Below, piece by piece: positions 24,394 to 35,095 of a stretch of 64,000 nt of DNA. This stretch comes from Cladocopium goreaui. Taxonomy: Eukaryota > Sar > Dinophyceae > Suessiales > Symbiodiniaceae. The DNA lies in contig CAMXCT020001509.1 of assembly GCA_947184155.2 (NCBI GenBank), positions 74,501 to 138,500 of the forward strand, read 5' to 3'. A program made the translations under genes and the position numbers. The first letter of the stretch is position 1. Every line of letters starts with the position of its first letter. Under the pieces are notes generated by a model. That model had not been told where the DNA came from and searched no databases. It worked only from the letters and a program-made list of their open reading frames with translations.

Positions 24394-25479
24394 CTACAGC
24401 AGCCTTTCTCTGACTGGGCCTGCTGCACACGAAACATCAAAAAGCATTCTGTCAGACATTTTGCGTGAACTGCCACTTTCAAACGCGTGCAATAGCACCG
24501 TTGAGGAAAACCAAGCCTGCACAATAGCAAGATTGAAGGCCAACCAGAAATCGCTGACAGCTCAACTTTAGCAGTATTACATCACTGAGCAACATGTCAA
24601 ATCGCCTGCAACTCCACTTCCTCCAGTCAATCTGAAAAAGTTGTCTCTCACAAGGGCCCCTCCAGGTCCAGGCAAAGTCCTCAGCATCAGCCATTGGGGA
24701 ACCAGCATGCAATCATGAGACGGCATGACTGATGGTTGCAATGTTCGGTTGTTCTTTGCCCCGTGTGAATGTGTACATGTAATATACACAGCGTGTGTGT
24801 CTCCCGCCACTAGAGCGAATTTGCTGCATTGTGTGCTCGCATGCAGGCATGCGTGCTTGCGTGCATATGTGCACGAATGAGTAAATATCGCAGGCCAAAA
24901 CAACATGCACCGTCCCAATCCTACAAGACAGTTGAAGGGCAAGTACGTAGGATAGGGCAGATTTGAGAGCCTTGTACGCCTACATATCAAAGAATGTCTC
25001 TTCCGAGCAAACCCAACATTGCATTCTTGCGATTTGTCATGCTCTCAGCATTCCATGCCAAAAACTGATTACCAAATGATTTATAACAGAAAAATGAAGA
25101 ATCATAAAGTGGCGACTCATTGAAGTGCGACTGCTCAGGTTTTCTTCAGCAGCACCACCACCAGGCTCCAGGGAGTTTGACGTGTGTTTGATATCTTGGG
25201 CAGAAGTAGCCCCGGCTTGACCTCTCTAGGACCAACTAGGGAGACTCCATGTTCTCTTCACTCGTAGAAGCTTTCCGTTTCAGGAATCTGTATATATTCC
25301 ATTGTTGTCCCTTGTGAGTCCCATGTGAGTCCCTGGGAGTTTCTTTTGGGAGTTCCTCGTGAGTCCCTTGTGAGTCCCTTGCGGGTCCCTTGCAAGTTCC
25401 TCGTGCATTGAGCAATTGTCATGGAGACATGGAAGTATTGGAAGTATGCCATCTGAATCTGGACATCTGTTGGGTACGG
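24394..25479. other. Spacer; degenerate GAGTCCC repeat
   Basis: No gene recognised. At about 25300-25405 imperfect 11-12 bp units of the form GTGAGTCCCTT repeat about nine times. Confidence 0.5.
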
Positions 25480-25548
25480 GTAAGGACATGTTGTGCAGCT
25501 GAATTTCTCGACTTGGCCCAGAAAGCCACTCTCCAGCCCAAGCAAGGC
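25480..25548 (-). CDS. Monooxygenase last recognised exon
   Basis: Acceptor GCTTGAG, phase 0: ALLGLESGFLGQVEKFS. It fits the 'S...G..e' stretch after the Y..R helix in the family. The stop codon or further exon is not resolved. Confidence 0.5.
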
Positions 25549-28500
25549 CTCAAGCACAGAAGTGAAAAGTTTGAAAACATGTCACTCTGAATGTCCTGGA
25601 AGGATATTCAATATATATATATATATTTATATCCATATCTAACGTATAACGCATTGACATAAAATCACCTACAACTCTTTATACTGCTTAGTTGATAGGG
25701 GTTCTCATAATGCGACATAGTTTACAGTAATCCTGGTAATCCTTCCTAAAACTGGTAGTATGATCAACAAAGATTTGATTTCTGCTCACTTGGCGCATGG
25801 AAGCGCTTGTGGCATGCAAGGACAGACAGATCCCCGTGGTGATCTTCCCGGCGCATGACTTGGCCCACCAAGCTTGAATGTTTTTTTTGATTTTAGTCTG
25901 AATCTTTTCTGAATTCATTCAAGTTTCAACTGGCGGCAAGCGCTTTGCCGTGTAAGCAGCTAGAGCTGATTCAATGGCTGAGCTCATTTTCGCAGAATCA
26001 GACGTGTCCAGACTCGCGAGACCAATTTTGCCCAATTGACCTGCAACGTAGCTCACTGCTCGCAAGTCCAGAAATAAGCTCAGGTGGTATCCCCAACAGC
26101 AAGGGTTGTTATTGATTTAGAATTTTGAAACAATGCCTGTGAAACAGTCAAACATGTTGGCGCCCAATCCTACGTTCGCCCACCTCCAAATGACACCAAA
26201 ACAATATCATACATTTGCCACCTGAGGATTATATAATGAGAACACTGGCTATGCGCAGCAATTCTGACGTTTGGTTTCAGGATTTCGGGCCTTAGGATTT
26301 AGGGTTTCAGGGTTTTAGGGTGCATTGTTTGGAAAGCTGAAAAACGCTAGCCCTATGCAGGGATTTGAGCATGTCAAAGGAGATGCAGGATCGGTGGTGA
26401 GCAAACCTAAGGTTTGCATAGAACATGTTTAATTCAGAAAACCACCACATCTAAATTCCTATACACCCCAGAAACCTGCACCAAAATCTCCAGAACCATC
26501 TGGACTGGAACCCACACCGGAACCTCCAGAAACCACCTGCCATCCCAGAACCTGTGCCAAAATCTCCAGAACCACCGTAAACCATCCCGGAACCCGCCCG
26601 GAACCATCCCCAAACCCACGCCGGAACCCGCACCAGAATCCACACTCGAACCTCCAAAATTCAAAACCTACCCCACAAACCTGCACAGGAACATCCAGGA
26701 AGTAAACTTACTGCATTGCATCTACATACAATACCTCTTCAACACCAAGTCACAATTCACAATACTCAAACAAATACTGTCGCATCCGCAAGCTTCCAAA
26801 CATCCTTGCATGGTCATTGCCAAGTCACCGGCCAGGCAAACAGCATCTTGGATGCCCTGGTTTGCCCCCTGCCCAAGAAATGGTGGCATGGCATGCGCAG
26901 AATCTCCAACAAGGACAACGCGGCCACGGTGCCAACGATTGAATCCAAGAGGCCTGTCGTTTGCTGTGGATGACTACAGTAGCAGTGACTAGCAACATTT
27001 TGGAAGAACCCTGCAACATGTGGACCCATGGACTCAAATTTCTTGTCGCGGCAGTCGAGTTTGGATTAACTTTCTTCAGTGGTGGTTCGAAGGGATCGAT
27101 TCACCGATTCAACTTGAAAGTGTTAAAGCTTTGAGGACACTGGGATATTCAATTGCTGTCAAGGGATTCAAAAAAAGACCACGTCTTGATAGAGCCATTG
27201 AGGCAACTCCATCCTTGCGGAAGTATTTTCAACAAATTGTCGGAACTCACAAGAGTTTATGTCGACCTTGGTTCGTATCAACGCCTAGGACGGAATAGAT
27301 GCATGTACATATGTTGGAGTTGGGAGCTGGCTCGCGCCATCGCCGAATCGGTAGTCAGCGGGAAAGTGGAAAATGGACTCAGATTTCTGAATATACCCAC
27401 GCCTATACCTACACCAACACGCATGAATTTACATATACATATACATATGGATATAAATATAAATATACATATACATACACATATGCAAAAACATATGCAT
27501 ACGCATAAAGACATACACACACATACACATATTCATACTCATACACATATTCATAGACATATGCATATGCATATGCATGTACAAACACAAAATACATAAG
27601 CATATACATATACATGTACGTATGCACATACATGCATACATGACATAACAATCCCCCTTGGAGTTCAGTGTGTAACCTGGGTACCACCATTTTATAGTGA
27701 TAAAATGGTTTTGGGGGGGTGGCCCTTTATAAAATGGGGGTGCCCAGGTAATTAGGGGGGTCTGCGCTGTCAATAAAATGGGGGTACCCAGGTTACTCAC
27801 TTAACTGTCTGATGCGGCTGCCTGGGTCCATTTTGACCTTCTATAAAATGAGGATCAGGGTCCCAGGTGTGAAGTGCTGGGGCCAAACTCCGGTCACAAA
27901 AGAGAGTTGTTGATTTGGAATTTCTATTTTATAGAGGTGATCAAAGGTGAGAAATCACCAAGTCCCGGGTGAAACCGAGCAACACAATCCAACGCATTGA
28001 ATATTTTGAAGATTGTTTGTATATATTGTTTTAGAAAGATAATTACTTTACTTCGTGTGATCCCCACCATGACATTTATACATTTTCTTACTGGCAAATC
28101 TTCTGGCATTCTATCTGACATATCTTCTGACATTCTATCTGACATATCTTCTGGTATTCTATCTGGCATTCTATCTAGCATATCTTCTGGCATATATTCT
28201 GACATATCTTCTGGCATTCTATCTGGCAAATCTTCTGGCATTCTATCTGACATATCTTCTGGCATTCTATCTGGCATTCTATCTAGCATATCTTCTGGCA
28301 TATATTCTGACATATCTTCTGGCATTCTATCTGGCAAATCTTCTGGCATATCTTCTGGCATATCTTCGGGCATATCTTCTGGCATATCTATCTGGCATAT
28401 CTTCTGGCATATTTTCTGGCATTCTACTGGCAAATCTTCTGGCATTCTATCTGGCATATTATCTGGCAAATCCTCTGGGATTCTATCTGGCATATTTTGT

Positions 28501-31500
28501 GGCATTCTATCGGACATTTTACCTGGCATTCTATTTGGCATACCTTCTGGCATTCTATCTGGCATATCTTCTGGCATTCTATCTGGTATATCTTCTGGCA
28601 TTCTATCTGGCATATCTTCTGGCATTCTATCTGGCATATCTCATGGCATTTTATCTGGCATATCTTCTGACATTCTATCTGGCATATCTTCTGACATTCT
28701 TTCTGGCATATCTTCTGACATTCTGTCTGGCATATCTTCTGACATCCTATCTGACATCTTTTCTGACATTCTTCCCGTTGAGGTCCGGCAGTGCCCACTG
28801 CCATCTGGAAGTCGCGGTTGAGGCCCGGCAGTGCCCACTGCGATCTGGAAGTCGCGGTTGAGGTCCGGCAGTGCCCACTGGGATCTGGAGCTCGCGGTTG
28901 AGGTCCGGCAGTGCCCACTGCGAACTGGAAGTCGCGGTTGAGGTCCGGCAGTGCCACTGCGACCTGGAAGTCGCGGTTGAGGTCCGGCAGTGCCCACTGC
29001 GATCTGCAACTCGCGGTTGAGGTCCGGCAGTGCCCACTGGGATCTGGAGCTCGCGGTGGAGGTCCGGCTGTGCCCACTGGGATCTGGACTGCGAGGAGGA
29101 GGCGGCGGGTGAGGAGGCGGAGGAGGCGGAGGAGGCGGAGGAGGCGGCGGAGGCGGAGGAGGAGAACAGCTCTGATAAAATCTAACAATCCTCACCTGGC
29201 AGGTGGGGAAAAAACCTCTGATAACCTTTCTCTAAAATGGGGAACAGAACGGTTTTGCAAGGGCTTGCCTCTTTAAAATAGAAACGCATGGGCACCTGTG
29301 ATTGGAAAGCTAGGAAGCCCTTCTATAAAATAGGGAGCAGAACGGTTTTGCAAGGGCTTGCATCTATAAAATGGAAAAAATATGGAAAACACATTGGCAC
29401 CTGGGAGATCCTGGGATGGGAAAGCTAGAAAGCTGGAAATTAAGGAAGGCGCTTTACCACACAACACAAGATATCCATAGAATTCCATAGATATTCAAAG
29501 AATTCCTAAGATTCCCCAAACATCCCTAAGCCATCCCAGACCCAAAAGCCCCCTCAAAAAGAACATCAAACATCATCAAAAATCTCCAAAGCCTCAACAC
29601 TTTCCCAGATTCTGGGAAGCCTTCCTCTATAAAATGGGGAACCAGCTCGTATTTTACCACAAAGCACCCATTTTATAGAGGCTCTTGGTGGTAGAGGCCC
29701 AAATACCCATTTTATAGAGATAGTATAATATAAATTTGTAACATCATGTAACATATTGTAACATCATGTAACATCAATGTTCGTGCTTGTATGTGCTTGT
29801 AGTATCTTGTATGTTCTTGTATGTTCTTGTATTATCTATTATTGTCTTGTAGATTCTTGTAGTATCTTAATGATTCTTGATTCTGCATGTCCCCCTTATA
29901 CACTCATTCCATGTCATTCCCATACTATCGTTCTTGAAAATTCCGGCTTAAAAAAAAGGCCTTACTTATCCTTATTTGATGTATTTGATTAGTTTCGATT
30001 GTATTCAATTGGTTTCTCTTTTTACTTGCCAAATCTTGCCAACATGTTTGATCTTTTTGAACATTTTGGAGCCATGTGGTGCTGCCAGTCTAGCGAGTTG
30101 TTCATGTTGACACAATCCAAGCATTAGTCTCTATAAAATGGGGGCCAGGGTCAAAAAGAGCCCCCAAAAGTTACCCCAAAAAGTCCCTCTATAAAATGGG
30201 GACCTGGGTTGACCTTGCAACATGCCAAAAACACCAAAAAGTGCTTCGTATTTCCCAACATTTAAAAAAAAAAAAACATTTTATAGAGGGATAAAATAAT
30301 GGGTTATAAGGGTACCCGGGTACCTCTATTTTATAGAGGAAATTGCCAGGGGGATACATAACACAACATAACACACAAGACACAAGACACAACACAACAT
30401 AACATCAAGGTGAGCTTCTGTGGTGGTTTGGGTTGGTGGTTTGGGGGTCTTGGAAATGGATGTTTTTTCTTACAAATATTGAAATAACAGGTGGCCTTGA
30501 AAAATTGGTTGCTCCAAAAAAATATCCCGCCAAGAGACCCCAAACAGTGTGTAGTTAGGATTCTAAAGGAAAAGGTGGAAAGGACCCAAAATCATCAGTG
30601 GCTGCAAACTAGCAGGACAAGAGCGACCCTAGTGGTGAAAGCATGATGTTCATTCAAGGTGGTCTTTGGAAGAAGATGAAGAAGAGATACCAGGCTAGAT
30701 TCTGCAAGTTCCCTTCGTGAAGATCTCTGTAGAAGATCGTGCGCAAGATCTATTTTACAGGTTCTGACAAGGTGTCTATCAGAGATCTCCACAGAAGATC
30801 TCTGTAAGGGATCCTAAAGTAAGATCTCTGTTCAAGCTCTCTATAAAGGATCCCTGAGCAAGATCTCTGCTCTCTTCACCAGGTCTGTACAAGATCTCCA
30901 TAAGAGGTCTTCTGGCAAGATCTCTGTAAGAAACATCTTGGCAAGATGTCTAAACAAATCTCTAAAAGACGTCTCTTGGCAAAATCTCTGCACAAGCTCC
31001 CTATAAGAGGTCTCTTGGCAAGATCTCTGTATGAGATCTCTGTACAAGCTCTCTATAAGAGCTCTCTTGGCAAGATTTATGTAAGGGACCTCTTGGCAAG
31101 ATCTCTGCAACAGATCTCTATGCAGTGTCTCCGTACAAGATCTCTACAAGAGGTCTCTTGGCAAGATCTCTTTATGAAATCTCTGTACAAGCTCTCTACA
31201 AGAGCTCTCTTGGGAAGAAGATTTATGTAAGAGACCTCTTGGCAAGATCTCCTATGCAATGTCTCTGTGCAAGATCTCCATAAGAGGTGTCCTGGCAAGA
31301 TCTCTGGACAAGACCTTTAAGAGGTCTCTTGGCAAGACTCTTGAAGAGATCTCTGAACAAGCTCTCTATAAGATATATATATATTATATATATACGTATA
31401 CAGTATACATGTATCTACGTATAGTATATACAACAAATCTACACAAACATAGTATAGACATGTACATCGGCAACAAAATATACACACAGACCTGTATACA

Positions 31501-34500
31501 CATATCTAGCCATATATTTACATGCACTTGTTTGTACATACATTGAAAAGATGCATGACAAAGACAAATCTGATGGTTCCAAGGGTACCACAAGCAAGAC
31601 AATCTGTGAAGTCTAAAAGCGTCCTAGGATGCACCTGCCTCTCGCAAACGCCAAGCTCAAAGTAGCGCTTGCAGCCCTTAGCCAGTTCCAGGACTTCTTC
31701 AACATGACCTGCTGCTTGAAGTCGTTCAAGGCAACTGTCCTATGCAAGTTTCTGAGCTACAACGGGGACTCACTGAGAGAAAGCGTCTTTGCCATGTGCC
31801 AGAATACAAAACATCGGATTCGATTTTGTTTAATTTTGCTTAGCAAGTGTTTATCAATTTTATCAACCCTTTGCTGCTTCACCATGCCATTCTGATGCCT
31901 CGACACACTTTGGTCCTTCACCTCGGCTGGATTCCAGTTTGCATTCTCCGCCACTGGAGAATCATCCCTGAAGACCACAGCAAGCATTTCAAATTGTTTG
32001 CCGTCAAGACCTCCATAGGTGGCTGTTAGAGCATAAACACCTCCCATCAGGGTTCAGAGCAGGCTTTCAACCCAAAAAGGCTTACAGAAAGCACATGATA
32101 CAAGTAAAAATGAATGTCTGCGATGCTTCATGTGGAATGTTTCTGCAGCACAACTGTAACTGCAACGTACTCATAATGTTGCTGGCATCCAGCTTGCTCA
32201 GGGAGGAAATTTCCGTGTCCTGAGATTCACTTTATTATCATCGGCTTGGCGCACGAACCTGGTTTATATGATGTTGCTGCAATGGCATAGTGGACATTCT
32301 GATGGCTTAGCTTAGCCTCCTGCCTTCACCAAACCACTGATGAACCTCTTCCTCACACCCAGTTGGTCTTGCTCCAGCTTCTCTGACACCATATTGAATG
32401 CGAAGTCCTAGACGCTGAAAATCGAGGAAACTGTTGAAAGCTACTGAGCTTTGTTGAGGCAAGCCTCTGAATGTGTATACGGTATACGACTGTGTGTGCA
32501 GCTTCGGCTCCAAAACTCACAAATAAATACAAATAATTTCAAATAATCGAATTTAGCAGCTACCTAGCAGGCAGTGTGAAGTCAGAAACAGATTCTGATT
32601 TCCCACTCTGAAGGTAGGCCAGCACAAGAATGTATCATGTGCATATGCGATTCCAGGAGTTGTCTTCTTGCAATCAGGGTAGTGGTGCCTGTGTATCGCG
32701 GCTTCTTGTCAACTTCTTGAAGCACCATTCCACGTACAAGACTTCCAATACCATCAGCACCTATGACCAAATCAAAGTCCTCCACAAAAGTCTATGCATT
32801 GAAAGAGTCATGTGCTAGTGCTGCAGGTGGCTTGACAAGCCTACGACCATGTTCCTCCAAGAGGAAATTGGTCCAAAAAATTATGCTATGCTGATTTGAT
32901 TTGCTGCACAAGAGCACGAAAACACGTCCTCCTCAGAATCTCCGAAACGACAAATCCTGACAAGTTGAACAAGGGTTCTAACAAGGTTTGCACCGCCTAA
33001 AATGATACCATATGCCACCAGAGATTGTATTCATATCAGCGCATGTACTGACAGTATACGTCCAAGTTTCACTTTGCCGTGTGAAGTTTGTTTCACATCT
33101 TCAAGCTCTTTTCCAAGAAAAAGGGAATTGGGTGGCAATTGGTCAGCAATGGCTCTCAGGAGCGCATCACGCATCACCTTGCTCGAAGTGATGCAAAGGA
33201 AAGTGAAACAAATGGCAAGTAACACGCAAAGGCACTTGTCACAAGATTCCATGTTGCTTTACCTGTGCCTCCCAGCAACTACATCTCTTGCAGCAAGAGA
33301 GAACAAACGGGCAAGCGGCCGTGCAGCTGGCTGGATCGCCGCTTGGCTGACGCACGGAACCCACAAACATTTTGAAGCGGTCCTCAGAGCCGAAGATCTG
33401 CTGAGTTCGCGCGCAGAATTGAGTTGCAGCAGTCTCAGTTGTCAAAAGTATCACCACCTATGCTAATGCGTACTGCTTTTCAGCCTAAAACCAAAGCTTT
33501 TTTCAAATGAAGTTGGGGTTCAGCAATGGCTTCAGACTGGGCACCATCAAGCTTGGCAAATCCAGCTTGAGCAGCTCAGAGCCGTCCACAGCCCTGCTCC
33601 TGATGCATGTTTGTCTTTTGTGAGCCTGTCTTTCTTTCTTTCTGTCTGTCTGTCTGTCTTTCTGTCTGTCTGTCTGTCTGTCTGGAAGCAATGGCTCTTC
33701 AGGCACAACCGTCTCGATTCTCACACCGCCTTGTACACAATTCATGAAAACATTCCTGTACCTCTGGTGACAAATTCCCGACCCAACCGCAGGGACTGCA
33801 CTGACACATTGCTGCCCAATGTAACTGGCTCGAGCACTACGCTGATATAAGCCAGCTCTCGTGACGCCTGTAATAGTTATATACAAATGCTGCCACCCGC
33901 AACTTGACCTACCGACCCCTTGCTTTCATGTCACAGCGCTGGTCACGCTCTGCCACCACGAAATGCTGACACACAAAAACAGCAAAACACCACAGCCTGA
34001 TTCGACGCATAGGCTGAGCAAAGCCCAGGTCGACGCCAAGATCTTGAAGCAACGCAGCACCAGAATGCAACTGAACGCCTCCGCCTATACCAGGCCTCGG
34101 ACAAACACTAATCATGCCAATCCCAACAAACTGAAAGTAGTCATGAAGCCCATGAAGTATTGAATTTCCACGACTGCCTAGGCATAGTCAAGAAGACGGC
34201 CGCAGCTGCAAACTTCATGTAAATCGTAACCCCCCTCAAGGGCCCGTTCCAACAACTCTTAAAGCTACTGCGCCCAATGCTTCTTGACCAGCTTAGAAAA
34301 GTAGGATCACTTGTCCCAATGGCCCAAAGCCAGGGAAAGCCGACCAAAGTACCTGCACTCTCACCAATGCTGCTATTAGAAATAGTGGAGTGGAGGAGAC
34401 CTGCAGTCCGCACTTACACACCTTGAGAAGTTACTGAACACAGAGAAAGAGAGGGAGACAATGAGAGACACTATTTTTGAACTGATTTGCTGTGATCTTT

Positions 34501-35095
34501 GTTTCGGTGTTTTCGTTACCGTTACATAGAATTGCATGATGGTTGTGAATGGTGAAGGACTGGGGGTATTTTTCAAACCCCGGAAATCCATACGTATGCA
34601 TTGTAGCCAAAATATTTCTCTTCAAAGGTGTTGCAAATAGAAATGAATTTGAACATGTCGGGTGAATCTGAGTATTGCGCCACTGAAAAGCGGGGTTCAG
34701 TCGGAGGCCAGTAGGCGTTACAATTTTGTAGTAAATTCGCAGTCTGAGTCAGGCAACCGCAACTCTGGAGAACGTTCGTAGATGTTGACATCCAAACCAT
34801 CTCGTCTCAATGCCAACGCCGCAGCCAGGCCTGCTGGCCCAGCGCCAATGACTGCCACGCGACCGGCACAGCGCTGTATCACTTCCATATCTCGCTTTGG
34901 TTTAGCGTTCTTGCGCCCTTGAGCATCTCGCCGTGCTCGCAGAGCTAAAATTGGACCGAAGGAGAAGACAAAGCTCTGCAACCTTTGCACACCAAACTCC
35001 CTTGCAAAATCCCTTTTTTGAGATCGGATCTGATTGGCCAGGAAGGGAGCACTCCGAATCCGTGAGTTGACTGTACCAGTCGCAACAGAAGCCAT
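25480..35095 (-). CDS. FAD-dependent monooxygenase (salicylate hydroxylase / zeaxanthin epoxidase-like), multi-exon
   Basis: A split gene whose exons carry the three signature motifs of class A flavin monooxygenases in the right order: the dinucleotide fold (VAVIGAGPAGLAAALALRR), the DG motif (DLVIGADGIGSLVR) and the GD motif (GRVVLVGDSAHAMPPFLG). Such enzymes use NAD(P)H and O2 to hydroxylate or epoxidise small, often aromatic or carotenoid, substrates; the substrate here cannot be told. Exons seen: 35095-34758, 34095 to ~33996, 33177 to ~33055, 32791-32672, ~32050-31922, 26953-26778, 26040-25931, 25548 to ~25480. Several joins agree in codon phase. The N-terminus is basic and could be a targeting peptide. 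At least one exon between 33996 and 33177, others around 31922-26953, and the exact 3' end are not resolved. One intron of ~5 kb is packed with satellites. Confidence 0.85.
25931..26040 (-). CDS. Monooxygenase exon: C-terminal helix
   Basis: Acceptor TTGCAG, two bases complete the split codon, then QLGKIGLASLDTSDSAKM and SALAAYTAKRLPP. The 'aL..Y...R.p' helix is typical downstream of the GD motif. Ends phase 0 before GTTGAA. Confidence 0.75.
26275..26325. repeat. Degenerate telomere-like TTTAGGG units
   Basis: Within an intron: tttcaggatttcgggc, then ttaggatttagggtttcagg and gttttaggg. These are several imperfect copies of TTTAGGG, the telomere repeat reported for dinoflagellates and plants. 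Confidence 0.5.
26450..26700. repeat. Degenerate CCAGAACC repeat in intron
   Basis: Imperfect repeats of CAGAACC, CCGGAACC and ACACCGGAACC on the plus strand. They give apparent Pro- or Gly/Trp-rich frames that are not convincing proteins. Confidence 0.6.
26778..26953 (-). CDS. Monooxygenase exon: GD motif
   Basis: Acceptor ACGACAG, then PLGFNRWHRGRVVLVGDSAH, AMPPFLGQGANQGIQDAVCL and AGDLAM. This is the diagnostic GD motif with the 'P..GqG.n..i.Da' helix that binds the FAD ribityl chain. It ends phase 1 before GTATTT. Confidence 0.9.
27020..27298 (+). other. Unassigned plus-strand ORF inside intron
   Basis: 92 codons with protein-like composition (ESVKALRTLGYSIAVKGFKK, AIEATPSLRKYFQQI), antisense to the monooxygenase, in the intron before the GD exon. 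No family recognised. It may be a fragment of an inserted sequence or chance. Confidence 0.25.
27420..27650. repeat. ACATAT-type microsatellite
   Basis: Runs of ACATAT and CATACACATA hexamers in the large monooxygenase intron. Confidence 0.85.
28090..28780. repeat. 24-bp satellite, GGCATATCTTCTGGCATTCT units
   Basis: About 29 imperfect 24-bp units (ggcatatcttctggcattct + atct), with 12-bp half-unit structure. Open on both strands: minus reads repeating MPDRMPED, plus repeating ISSGILSG. With a multiple-of-three period both frames stay open automatically, so I do not call a gene. Confidence 0.9.
28780..29085. repeat. 40-bp satellite, about 8 copies
   Basis: Units GAGGTCCGGCAGTGCCCACT + GCGATCTGGAAGTCGCGGTT, near identical, repeat from about 28780 to 29085 directly after the 24-bp array. 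The junction suggests stepwise amplification. Confidence 0.92.
29086..29165. repeat. GGAGGAGGC trinucleotide-rich tract
   Basis: Low-complexity GGA/GGC repeats at the end of the 40-bp array. Confidence 0.9.
29624..29681. repeat. Perfect 15-bp inverted repeat, 28-bp spacer
   Basis: CCTCTATAAAATGGG at 29624-29638 and its exact complement CCCATTTTATAGAGG at 29667-29681. It looks like a miniature hairpin element or a fossil with terminal inverted repeats. Confidence 0.85.
29740..29900. repeat. Degenerate TTCTTGTATG repeat
   Basis: Imperfect 10-bp units ttcttgtatg / tgcttgtatg / tcttgtagat in the monooxygenase intron. Confidence 0.7.
30700..31375. repeat. Degenerate AAGATCTCTGTA satellite
   Basis: Imperfect units built on TCTCTTGGCAAGATCTCTGT and ACAAGCTCTCTATAAGAG repeat through about 650 bp. 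Many carry AGATCT and GAGCTC palindromes. Followed by a TATATA run at 31370-31395. Confidence 0.85.
31922..32050 (-). CDS. Monooxygenase exon: substrate-domain strand region
   Basis: Reads YGGLDGKQFEMLAVVFRDD then NANWNPAEVKD, like the family's segment before the 'F..W' helix. The likely donor is GAG|GTGAAG at 31922. The 5' end is approximate. Confidence 0.6.
32672..32791 (-). CDS. Monooxygenase exon: DG motif
   Basis: 120 bp, phase 0 to 0, acceptor GCATAG, likely GC donor (GCAAGA). It encodes DFDLVIGADGIGSLVR and continues KKPRYTGTTTLI. The DG motif contacts FAD pyrophosphate and NAD(P)H in the family. Confidence 0.85.
33055..33177 (-). CDS. Monooxygenase exon: pre-DG region
   Basis: Preceded by a pyrimidine-rich intron end and AAG, it reads VMRDALLRAIADQLPPNSLF then LGKELEDVKQTSHGK. 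This is the conserved 'R..L...L........l.l...v' segment between the two FAD motifs. The donor is uncertain (GTGAAA or GTATAC). Confidence 0.75.
33630..33682. repeat. (TCTG)n / (TTTC)n microsatellite
   Basis: Runs of CTTTCTTTCTG and TCTGTCTGTCTG inside a monooxygenase intron. Confidence 0.9.
33996..34095 (-). CDS. Monooxygenase exon 2
   Basis: After acceptor ..CCGAG the exon reads G CCT GGT, completing R then PGIGGGVQLHSGAALLQDLG and VDLGFAQPMRRI. This is the conserved loop after beta-2 in the family (G-x-G-x-x-L plus the 'A..L..LGv' helix). Phase matches exon 1. The 3' end is approximate; a GC donor after ATCAG is possible. Confidence 0.8.
34758..35095 (-). CDS. Monooxygenase exon 1: N-terminus and FAD-binding GxGxxG
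   Basis: ATG at 35095. About 70 residues of basic, Arg/Lys/Ser-rich leader precede VAVIGAGPAGLAAALALRR and DGLDVNIYERSPELR, with the acidic residue (E of YERS) that normally binds the FAD ribose. Coding similarity stops at GAG TTG CG, followed by GTTGCC. That gives a phase-2 donor, and the next exon supplies one G to make Arg. Confidence 0.85.

Larger units (their letters stand above)
27686..30345. repeat. Dispersed motif CCCATTTTATAGAG / CTCTATAAAATGGG, ~16 copies
   Basis: A 12-15 bp motif occurs in both orientations near 27687, 27727, 27771, 27841, 27925, 29231, 29322, 29372, 29626, 29667, 29706, 30132, 30184, 30278, 30288 and 30327 (some with one or two changes). Copies pair as hairpins, for example 27686-27709 and 29624-29681. 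The flanks share GGGGnCCAGGT-like sequence. Not part of the tandem satellites that lie between the copies. Confidence 0.8.

Noticed and set aside
27997-28821. 274-codon plus-strand ORF and 237-codon minus-strand ORF
   Set aside because: Both run through the 24-bp satellite, whose period keeps frames open on both strands.
27686-30345. Reading the TATAAAA core of the repeated motif as TATA-box promoters
   Set aside because: Copies occur in both orientations inside an intron with no ORF start nearby, and dinoflagellate promoters are not known to use a canonical TATA box.
32307-32513. Minus-strand ORF between two monooxygenase exons as an extra exon
   Set aside because: None of its frames resembles the family and no in-phase splice pair was found, though an exon is expected somewhere near.
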